Positions 38,075 to 43,784 of a DNA stretch of 43,784 nt are shown here, piece by piece (positions within the stretch are counted from its first letter, which is position 1; each line of letters starts with the position of its first letter). Source of the DNA: an uncultured Sterolibacterium sp. (GTDB lineage: Bacteria; Pseudomonadota; Gammaproteobacteria; Burkholderiales; Rhodocyclaceae). The DNA is taken from NCBI GenBank assembly GCA_903930535.1, contig CAIYYX010000276.1:1-43784 (forward strand), written 5' to 3'. The notes under the pieces were generated by a model. The model saw only the letters and a list, made by a program, of their open reading frames with translations, did not search any database and was not told the DNA's origin. Made by a program: the position numbers and the translations under genes.

Positions 38075-39064
38075 ATGGCTAAAATTTCCATAGATCTTTC
38101 GCCGCTGCAAAAGGCGTCCGCCTGGAAACCGGCTGAAGTCGTCTTCTGGCTGTTGCCCGTCATAGCCTTTTTCCTTTTTCCGAAAAGCCTGGCGCTACTC
38201 TCGCAGATTGCCATCACGGCCTTGTTTGCCCTGTCGCTGGACCTGATTCTCGGCTATGCAGGAATCATCTCGCTGGGCCATGCCGCCTTCTTCGGACTCG
38301 GGGCCTATGCCGCCGGCCTGCTGGCGAAGTACGGCTGGGGCGATCCGCTTCTCGGCCTCGCCGGTGCGGCCGTTCTGGCCACCGCGGCCGGCTTCATCTC
38401 CAGCTTCCTGGTCTTGCGAGGCAGTGATCTCACACGCCTCATGGTCACCCTCGGTGTCTCCATGATGCTTTATGAAGCGGCCAACAAGGCGACCGATTTC
38501 ACCGGCGGCGTCGATGGTTTGCAGGGCGTGGAAATGAAGCCCTTGCTGGGCGAGTTCACTTTCGATCTCTACGGCAAGACGGCATACTGGTACAGCCTGA
38601 TCGTGCTGTTTCTGATGTTCTGGCTGGCGCGGCGTCTGGTGCAGAGTCCCTTCGGCCATTCCCTGCGCGGTATCAAGCAGAACGTGAAGCGCATGCCGGC
38701 CATCGGTACTCCGGTGCACGGACGGTTGGTGGCGGTCTACACCATAGGAGCTGGCTACGCCGGCGTAGCCGGCGCCCTATTGACGCAGACGACCCAGTTC
38801 GTGTCGCTGGACGTCATGTCTTTTTCCCGCTCCGCCGAACTGCTGTTAATCCTGGTGTTGGGTGGGACAGGAAGTCTCTATGGTGCCCTCATAGGCACGG
38901 CGGTATTCATGGCCGCACAGCATTACCTCTCGGGCATTAATCCGCAATACTGGCAGTTCTGGCTCGGCGCAGCCCTGGTTCTCATCGTGCTGTTCGCGCG
39001 CGACGGCATCATGGGGTTTCTGAACCGCTTGCCCGCCCTGGCGGCGAAGAAGCGGGGAGACTGA
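38075..39064 (+). CDS. livM: Branched-chain-type ABC permease LivM
   Basis: A 329-residue permease with about nine to ten hydrophobic segments and the GYAGIISLGHAAFFGLGAYAA motif near 64-84. It pairs with LivH. It lies three bases after livH and one base before livG. It is related to UrtC (7690-8790), but the surrounding text is clearly of the branched-chain subgroup. Confidence 0.93.
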   Translation: MAKISIDLSPLQKASAWKPAEVVFWLLPVIAFFLFPKSLALLSQIAITALFALSLDLILGYAGIISLGHAAFFGLGAYAAGLLAKYGWGDPLLGLAGAAVLATAAGFISSFLVLRGSDLTRLMVTLGVSMMLYEAANKATDFTGGVDGLQGVEMKPLLGEFTFDLYGKTAYWYSLIVLFLMFWLARRLVQSPFGHSLRGIKQNVKRMPAIGTPVHGRLVAVYTIGAGYAGVAGALLTQTTQFVSLDVMSFSRSAELLLILVLGGTGSLYGALIGTAVFMAAQHYLSGINPQYWQFWLGAALVLIVLFARDGIMGFLNRLPALAAKKRGD

Positions 39065-39065
39065 A

Positions 39066-39818
39066 ATGGCCCCCGTCTTGCAAACCCGCAATTTGACCAA
39101 GAGGTTCGGCGGCTTCGCCGCCTGCAGCGACGTCAGTCTCAGCGTCGAACAAGGCGCGCGCCATGCCTTGATCGGCCCAAACGGAGCCGGCAAGACGACG
39201 CTCATCAATCTTTTGACCGGCTTCCTCGAACCCAGCGCCGGCGAGGTCTTGTTGAAGGGTGAAACCGTCACCCGTCTGGGCCAGCATCAGCGAGTCAAGC
39301 GCGGCCTGGTCAGAACTTTCCAGATCAATCAGTTGTTCGCGGAAATGACGGTGCTGGAATCTGTGACCCTCTCGGTCTGTGAGCGCCTTGGCCTGGGCTG
39401 GAGTTGGTGGAAACCGGTCGGCAGCCACGGCGCCGCGGTGGACGAGGCGGCCGAATTGCTGGACACCCTGCGTCTGCTCGATGTGGCGCACGAAAAAACG
39501 CGCAACCTGGCTTACGGCAAGCAGCGCCTGATAGAGATCGCCCTCGCCCTGGCATCGAAGCCACAGGTGCTGTTGCTGGATGAGCCGGCCGCCGGCGTGC
39601 CGACCGGGGAGAGTCGGGAATTGTTCGAGACCATCGGGCGCCTGCCCAGGGATGTGACGATATTGCTGATTGAGCATGACATGAATCTGGTGTTCCGCTT
39701 TGCCGAGCGGATTACCGTCATGGTGGGTGGCGCCATGCTCACCGAGGATGTGCCTGAAGCCATCGCCAATGACCGCCGCGTCAAGGAAGTCTATCTTGGG
39801 GAGGCGCTCGATGGCTGA
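39066..39818 (+). CDS. livG: Branched-chain-type ABC ATPase LivG
   Basis: A 250-residue ABC ATPase. Walker A GPNGAGKTT (about 38-46) and Walker B LLLDEPAAGVPTGE are clear. The signature region reads LAYGKQRLIEIA, the usual LivG variant of the LSGGQ loop. The 3' end overlaps livF by eight bases. It powers import together with LivF. Confidence 0.94.
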   Translation: MAPVLQTRNLTKRFGGFAACSDVSLSVEQGARHALIGPNGAGKTTLINLLTGFLEPSAGEVLLKGETVTRLGQHQRVKRGLVRTFQINQLFAEMTVLESVTLSVCERLGLGWSWWKPVGSHGAAVDEAAELLDTLRLLDVAHEKTRNLAYGKQRLIEIALALASKPQVLLLDEPAAGVPTGESRELFETIGRLPRDVTILLIEHDMNLVFRFAERITVMVGGAMLTEDVPEAIANDRRVKEVYLGEALDG

Positions 39819-40518
39819 GTTGTTGCGGCTGGAAGGCGTCTGGGCCGGTTATGGCGATGCCGTCGTCCTGGAGGATATTTCCTTCAGTCTGGAAGAGGCC
39901 GGCAGCATGGCGCTCCTGGGCCGAAACGGTATGGGCAAGTCCACGCTCTTGTCGACCCTGATGGGGGCGACGAATTTCAAGTCCGGGAAAATGCGCTACC
40001 GCGATCTCGACCTGGCAATCGTCCCGGCGCACGGGCGGGCGCATCTTGGCCTGGGCTGGGTACCACAGGAGCGAGACATTTTCCCGTCATTGACGGTGGA
40101 AGAGAATCTCAAGGTGGTGGCGCGTCCGGGGCCTTGGGACCTCGCGCGCATCTACAATCTTTTCCCTCGCCTCCAGGAGCGCAAGGCCAATATGGGCAAC
40201 CAGCTCTCCGGCGGGGAACAGCAGATGCTCGCCCTGGCGCGCGCCTTGATGCTCAACCCCAAACTCTTGCTGCTCGACGAGCCGCTGGAAGGCCTGGCGC
40301 CGCTGATCGTCCAGGAACTGCTGCGCATCATCGGACAAATGGTCAGGTCGGGGGAAATGGCTGTCATCCTGGTCGAGCAGCATGCCCATCAGATATTGCC
40401 CCTGACACGACAGGCGCTGGTCCTGGAGCGCGGTCGCGTGGTTTTTTCCGGTGAAAGCGAGATCCTGAAAAATGATCGCTCGCAGCTCGACAAATGGCTG
40501 GGCGTGGGCGCCCACTGA
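39811..40518 (+). CDS. livF: Branched-chain-type ABC ATPase LivF
   Basis: A 235-residue ABC ATPase with Walker A GRNGMGKST (about 36-44), signature LSGGEQQML and Walker B LLLDEPLEGLAP. The ATG at 39811 lies inside the end of livG and has a GGGGAGG site, which decides the start over longer readings in the same frame. It ends the importer operon and faces the DsbA-like gene across a hairpin. Confidence 0.94.
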   Translation: MAELLRLEGVWAGYGDAVVLEDISFSLEEAGSMALLGRNGMGKSTLLSTLMGATNFKSGKMRYRDLDLAIVPAHGRAHLGLGWVPQERDIFPSLTVEENLKVVARPGPWDLARIYNLFPRLQERKANMGNQLSGGEQQMLALARALMLNPKLLLLDEPLEGLAPLIVQELLRIIGQMVRSGEMAVILVEQHAHQILPLTRQALVLERGRVVFSGESEILKNDRSQLDKWLGVGAH

Positions 40519-40519
40519 G

Positions 40520-40550
40520 GGCCCTTGCCGCAGTGCTCCTGGCAAGGGCC
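40520..40550. terminator. Hairpin between convergent livF and dsbA-like genes
   Basis: A perfect 10-bp stem GGCCCTTGCC / GGCAAGGGCC (40520-40529, 40541-40550) with an 11-base loop lies one base past the livF stop and 46 bases past the dsbA-like stop. There is no T tract on either side, so it may terminate weakly or protect 3' ends. Confidence 0.55.
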
Positions 40551-40596
40551 TCATACGGTCCCGGCTTCCCGGCTGCATAGGCTTTACCGAGACTCT

Positions 40597-41394
40597 TTAC
40601 TGCTGCGACAGAACGCTGCGCGTAGCCGCCTCCAGCGCATCGATGGGCATCGCCCCGTTGACGAAGTCGGTCTTCCCGGTCTTGTTGTTGTAAATGATGA
40701 GTCCGGGGGTTCCGGAAACACCTGACCTCATGCCGTCGTTCCTGTCGTCATCGACGCGCAAGCTCATCTCGCCGGAGTCGAGGCATTTCTTGAAAGCCGT
40801 GGCGTCGAGCTTCAGCTCGACGGCCAGTGCCAGCAGCGGATCGCCGCGATCGGCCGGCAGGCCCTTGCCGTTTGAGCCCGTGCGCGCCATGACGGCATCG
40901 GTGAACTTCCAGAAGGCATCGTTGCCCCCCTGCTTGGCGACGCATTCTGCGGCATCTGCCTCGCGATGGGCCATGGGATTATGGAAGTCGAGCGGGAAGT
41001 GACGCCAGACGAAATTGACGCGACTGCCTAGCCGCTTCACCACCTCTTGCGGAACTCCATTGAACTGCTTGCAATAAGGACATTCATAATCCGAGAACTC
41101 GATCAGGGTCACTTCCGCACCCTTGTCGCCCAGGATATGATCGCGGCCCGGATCAGGCTTGCGCACGTTCTTGTTCAACTCCTTCTGGCGTGCCGCCTGC
41201 TCTTCCTGCTGCCTGCGCTGGGCCTGCTGCTGCCGCAGGCCAAAGCGTTCAACAGCCCGGTCGAAGGCCGAGTCGAGCTTGCCGCTGTCCTCCAGTTTGC
41301 GGATGATTGCATCGACCTCCTGGTCTGTCGGGACAGCGGCCGGCGCGGGCATGGCGGCGGCCAGCAGGGCCAGCAGAGCGAGGGTCTTCTTCAT
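40597..41394 (-). CDS. Periplasmic DsbA-family thiol-disulfide oxidoreductase
   Basis: A 265-residue secreted protein with a signal peptide (1-20, ending APAA). A long charged helical stretch rich in Gln, Arg and Glu (about 45-80) precedes a thioredoxin fold with the CPYC active site (Cys105, Cys108 in YECPYCKQ) and the cis-proline loop SGTPG near 226-230. The layout resembles DsbA/Com1-like proteins with N-terminal dimerisation extensions. A GGAG site fixes the start at 41394. It could help form disulfides in secreted pilins encoded nearby (PilE has paired cysteines), but the genes are on opposite strands. Confidence 0.9.
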   Translation of the reverse strand: MKKTLALLALLAAAMPAPAAVPTDQEVDAIIRKLEDSGKLDSAFDRAVERFGLRQQQAQRRQQEEQAARQKELNKNVRKPDPGRDHILGDKGAEVTLIEFSDYECPYCKQFNGVPQEVVKRLGSRVNFVWRHFPLDFHNPMAHREADAAECVAKQGGNDAFWKFTDAVMARTGSNGKGLPADRGDPLLALAVELKLDATAFKKCLDSGEMSLRVDDDRNDGMRSGVSGTPGLIIYNNKTGKTDFVNGAMPIDALEAATRSVLSQQ

Positions 41395-41535
41395 GATTTC
41401 TCCAATCAGCTATCGGGCTGGGTAGGATATTCGCATAAATCTGCAATGTCTGCCCATTCGCTGCGACGCGATGAGTCATGGCATGCAGGTTGCTAAGGAA
41501 AGGATGTGAATAGCATCGATAAGGAGTATTGGGAA

Positions 41536-41637
41536 ATGGTCAGCGACGAAATCCTCTGGTTAATGACGCTGGGCGCGGTACTCCCCTATGTGGCCGAGGC
41601 CGCAAGCGACTGGCTGAAGAAGCGCAAGTCGCATTGA
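41536..41637 (+). CDS. Candidate small protein, 33 residues (43 from a GTG start)
   Basis: A short open frame not similar to anything I recognise. From the ATG at 41536 the 33 residues begin MVSDEILWLMTLGAVLPY and end in a basic tail (LKKRKSH), so it is amphipathic or weakly membrane-associated. A good AAGGAG lies nine bases upstream. An in-frame GTG at 41506 with AAGGAA ahead would give 43 residues. It lies between dsbA-like and the riboswitch, on the pilin strand. It could be a real small protein or chance; the ribosome-binding site is the main support. Confidence 0.45.
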   Translation: MVSDEILWLMTLGAVLPYVAEAASDWLKKRKSH

Positions 41638-41840
41638 TTTGGTGCGGGCGCACCGGATTGATGCAGTGCCTCGGCAGCGCCCCATGGCAGCCAGGAACAG
41701 TATTCTGCCCCTCCCCAGGGCGGAGATAGGGCTGCAAAAACCCTTATCCGGCAGATAGCCGGCAGGCTGCAAGCGATGAACGGTATGAGCGCTTTCCCCG
41801 GCCATGCTAGTATTCGCTCAACTAGAACTATCGATATATA

Positions 41841-41944
41841 ACCAAATTTAAATGGCAAACCGGCCGAAAGGCCGGGACGCAAAGCTTCCGACCTAAACAT
41901 CATTTATTGGTGCAAGGCAGCGGGGCTACCGGCTAGGAACTGGT
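41841..41944 (+). ncRNA. Cyclic di-GMP class I (GEMM-I) riboswitch aptamer
   Basis: The sequence follows the GEMM-I consensus closely: GGCAAACC at 41853-41860; P2 hairpin CCGGCC-GAAA-GGCCGG with a GAAA tetraloop (41859-41874); then GGGACGCAAAGC (41873-41884); the CCTAAAC tetraloop receptor (41892-41898); and GGCAGCGGGGCTACCGG (41916-41932), matching the GGUAGCGGGGUUACC closing stem of the Vibrio Vc2 aptamer. The base aligned with Vc2 G20 is G, so c-di-GMP rather than cGAMP preference is expected. It lies about 150 bases before a pilin gene on the same strand, so it should tie pilin expression to c-di-GMP level. Confidence 0.92.
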
Positions 41945-41961
41945 CGTCATACCTGTGACCC

Positions 41962-41979
41962 TCCCGCCTTGTTGCGGGA
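41962..41979 (+). promoter_or_regulatory. Hairpin in the riboswitch expression platform
   Basis: TCCCGC-CTTGTT-GCGGGA (41962-41967, 41974-41979) lies about 18 bases after the aptamer. It lacks a following T run, so a direct intrinsic terminator is not clear. A second small stem GCGGC-TAT-GCCGC is at 42028-42040. Whether c-di-GMP turns expression on or off cannot be told. Confidence 0.4.
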
Positions 41980-42092
41980 TGCCAACCTTGATTTACGGCA
42001 AGCCTTTGCGTCTGACGTTGCCCTAGAGCGGCTATGCCGCGCACGCAGCAGTCAGGAGAGCGTTTATCTTGGACGCGCAATGGGAGTACAAA

Positions 42093-42524
42093 ATGTTTAC
42101 ACCCTGCCGAAATACGAATCGTGGTTTTACGCTCATCGAGTTGATGGTCGTCGTAGCCATCGCCGGAATCCTGTCGATGATGGTGATGCCCTCTTATGCC
42201 GACTATGTGACCCGCGGCAAAATCCCCGATGCCACATCCAATCTGGCCTACAAAGCGGTATTGATGGAACAGTCCTTTCAGGACAACCTGACCTATGTGG
42301 GTGCCGCGGCCTGCATTGCCGACACCACTACCAGCCAGTATTTCGATTTCTCCTGCCCGGTGGTTAGTGCGACGACTTTCACTCTGCAGGCGGCCGGCAA
42401 GAATTCCATGGCTGGATTCACCTATACCTTCAATCAGAGCAATGTGAAAGCCACTCCCGTGGTTCCAGCAGGCTGGGTAACAGCCGCGAATTGCTGGGTC
42501 ACCAAGAAAGGCGGCGTATGTTGA
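42093..42524 (+). CDS. pilE: Type IV minor pilin, PilE-like
   Basis: A 143-residue prepilin. The short leader ends NRG, with the cleavage site before Phe, and Glu at mature position 5 (G/FTLIELMVVVAIAGIL). After the hydrophobic spine comes a globular head with GFTYTFNQSN and a C-terminal disulfide-type pair NCWVTKKGGVC, typical of PilE minor pilins. The start at 42093 has a GGGAG site; the TTG-started longer frame lacks prepilin leader character. It lies behind the c-di-GMP riboswitch and opens the minor pilin operon. The assembled protein would sit in the type IV pilus at the inner membrane/periplasm. Confidence 0.92.
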   Translation: MFTPCRNTNRGFTLIELMVVVAIAGILSMMVMPSYADYVTRGKIPDATSNLAYKAVLMEQSFQDNLTYVGAAACIADTTTSQYFDFSCPVVSATTFTLQAAGKNSMAGFTYTFNQSNVKATPVVPAGWVTAANCWVTKKGGVC

Positions 42525-43111
42525 TGACTCGCCACAGCCAACGAGGCTATAGCCTGATCGAATTTGCCATCGGGCTGGTGATCTTCTCCCTGATGGTGAC
42601 CATGGGCGTACCCAGCTTCAGCAACTGGATCCAGAATTCCCACATCCGCACCGCCTCCGAGGACATCCAGAACGGGTTGCAACTTGCCCGGGCAGAGGCG
42701 GTGCGGCGCAATCAGCCGGTCAACTTCCAGACCATGACGACTGCAGACGACGCCTGCGCTCTATCCGCGGCGAGCAGCAACTGGGTGATCAGCCTGGACG
42801 ACCCCACCGGCGCCTGTGCCACTCCGCCTTCCGACGCTGTTGCCCCACGCATCATCCAGATGCGCGCTGCCGCTGAGGGTTCCATTAATGCGGTCGTGGC
42901 GGCGGGGCAGTCCAGCATCACCTTCAATGGCCTGGGACGTTTGACGCCTGTTCCCGCCGGCAATATTGACATCGACATCAGCAATCCCAGCGGCGGCACC
43001 TGCATCGCGGCGGGCGGCAACATGAGGTGTCTGCGCATCGTCGTATCGACGTTTGGCCAGGTGCGCATGTGCGATCCGACCCAGGCCAGCACGACCCCTC
43101 AAGGATGTTGA
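42518..43111 (+). CDS. fimT: Type IV minor pilin, FimT/GspH family
   Basis: A 197-residue prepilin with leader MLMTRHSQRG and cleavage before Tyr (G/YSLIEFAIGLVIFSLM), Glu at +5. The first 60 mature residues, with NSHIRTASEDIQNGLQLARAEAVRRN, are the GspH/FimT signature. Two starts are possible (42518 or 42524, the latter sharing a base with the pilE stop); the first is better spaced from AAAGG. It overlaps pilE by seven bases. Its globular domain contains several cysteines. Confidence 0.92.
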   Translation: MLMTRHSQRGYSLIEFAIGLVIFSLMVTMGVPSFSNWIQNSHIRTASEDIQNGLQLARAEAVRRNQPVNFQTMTTADDACALSAASSNWVISLDDPTGACATPPSDAVAPRIIQMRAAAEGSINAVVAAGQSSITFNGLGRLTPVPAGNIDIDISNPSGGTCIAAGGNMRCLRIVVSTFGQVRMCDPTQASTTPQGC

Positions 43112-43113
43112 AT

Positions 43114-43521
43114 ATGAACAAACCCAAACTACAGAGAGGCTCCATGCTGCTGGAACCCCTGGCCGCCTTGCTGATATTTTCCGCAGGCATACTTGCCATC
43201 GTCGGCATGCAGGCCGCCTCGATCAAGCTGGCCGGCGATGCCAAATATCGTACCGATGCCAGCCTGCTGGCGAACCAGTTGATCGGCCAGATGTGGGTAG
43301 GCGATCGTTCGGCTGCCGCGCTGGGAGCCAATTACAGCAGCCCAAACGGCACCACATACACGGCCTGGCTGAATCAGGTTCAAGCTGTTTTGCCAGGAGC
43401 CGGCGTAAATCCGCCGACAGTGACCGTGAATGCCGCGAACAGCCTGGTGACCGTGAATCTGTTCTGGCAGATCCCGGGCGCTCCGGCCCATAGTCACACC
43501 GTCATCGCGCAAATCAAGTAA
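43114..43521 (+). CDS. pilV: Type IV minor pilin, PilV-like
   Basis: A 135-residue prepilin with leader MNKPKLQRG and mature start SMLLEPLAALLIFSAGIL, Glu at +5. It has the conserved spine and a short head. The ATG at 43114 is chosen because AAGGA lies eight bases upstream; an upstream in-frame ATG (43105) overlaps the fimT stop region. It is three bases after fimT and precedes pilW, the usual minor pilin order fimT-pilV-pilW. Confidence 0.88.
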   Translation: MNKPKLQRGSMLLEPLAALLIFSAGILAIVGMQAASIKLAGDAKYRTDASLLANQLIGQMWVGDRSAAALGANYSSPNGTTYTAWLNQVQAVLPGAGVNPPTVTVNAANSLVTVNLFWQIPGAPAHSHTVIAQIK

Positions 43522-43523
43522 GC

Positions 43524-43784
43524 ATGTTCCCAATTCATCATCGGCGCGCCAGAGGCTTTGGCCTGGTGGAAATCATGGTCAGCATGGTCATCGGCATGTT
43601 CGGCATCATCATCATGATGCAGCTGTTTTCCTTCGCCGAAGGGCGCAAGCGCGACACCACCGGCGGCGACGATGCGCAGAACAATGGCGCGATCGCGCTC
43701 TACGGATTGCAGCGAGACATTCTTCAGGGCGGCTATGGTTTAAGCGACGTCAGGTTACTTGGCTGCAATGTCCTGCTGCGCGCC
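43524..43784 (+). CDS. pilW: Type IV minor pilin, PilW-like (partial, runs off the window)
   Basis: The first 87 residues of a prepilin. The leader MFPIHHRRARG is followed by mature FGLVEIMVSMVIGMFGIIIMMQ, Glu at +5, and then RDTTGGDDAQNNGAIALYGLQRDI, typical of PilW N-termini. Its ATG is two bases after the pilV stop and has no strong ribosome-binding site, so it is probably translated by coupling. The remainder (PilW proteins run to about 300 residues) and likely pilX and pilY1 lie beyond the window. Confidence 0.88.
   Translation, partial: MFPIHHRRARGFGLVEIMVSMVIGMFGIIIMMQLFSFAEGRKRDTTGGDDAQNNGAIALYGLQRDILQGGYGLSDVRLLGCNVLLRA

Noticed and set aside
40520-40550. Strong bidirectional intrinsic terminator
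   Set aside because: The stem is good but no T run follows on either strand, so only a hairpin is reported, with modest confidence.
41841-41944. cGAMP-selective (GEMM-Ib) variant of the riboswitch
   Set aside because: The base aligned with Vc2 position 20 appears to be G rather than the A that marks cGAMP-preferring members.

Overview
The window looks like the chromosome of a betaproteobacterium, probably from the Rhodocyclales/Sterolibacteriaceae neighbourhood. This rests on the GC-rich sequence, tightly overlapping ATGA/GTGA operons, a urt-ure urea cluster, the protocatechuate 4,5-cleavage pathway, an orphan TctC-type binding protein and betaproteobacterial-style minor pilins. No rRNA, tRNA, CRISPR array, transposase or phage gene was seen. 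The assignment is inference from gene content only.

Left part (1-12,000, minus strand). A small hairpin-rich tandem repeat (1-186) follows the end of a long urea operon read right to left: urtABCDE (urea ABC importer), ureD, ureA, ureB, ureC, ureE, ureF, ureG, then a secreted carboxymuconolactone-decarboxylase-like protein. A -24/-12 (sigma-54) promoter and an upstream NtrC-like inverted repeat precede urtA, which fits nitrogen-limited expression. Two palindromic elements sit between ureA and ureB.

Middle part (12,000-24,000). Minus-strand groups are: trhO with an HDOD-GAF regulator; a two-gene chromate transporter; and a molybdoenzyme-maturation module of split XdhC, a molybdopterin-binding/nucleotidyltransferase fusion, a SufS-like cysteine desulfurase and a SufU-like scaffold, with no molybdoenzyme nearby. 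An orphan TctC-type binding protein is on the plus strand with a good sigma-70 promoter. Then come a Sel1-like secreted protein, a membrane-anchored glutamate-synthase-like FMN protein and a frameshifted remnant of a Cache-type sensor.

Aromatic region (24,000-40,550). A minus-strand cluster runs from a branched-chain-type binding protein and a LysR regulator through a ModA-like protein, ligJ, ligK, ligI, ligA1B1, ligC, an aldo/keto reductase and a second ligA2B2 pair to pobA. Together these convert 4-hydroxybenzoate to protocatechuate and cleave it through the 4,5 route to pyruvate and oxaloacetate. Divergent from it is a complete branched-chain-type ABC importer with a second, related binding protein, probably for an aromatic acid. 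No 4-oxalomesaconate tautomerase (LigU) is visible.

Right end (40,550-43,784). After a DsbA-like thiol oxidoreductase there is a candidate 33-43 residue protein, then a GEMM-I (cyclic di-GMP class I) riboswitch directly upstream of a type IV minor pilin operon (pilE-like, fimT, pilV, and pilW cut by the window end). The riboswitch-pilin arrangement is the most striking regulatory feature here.
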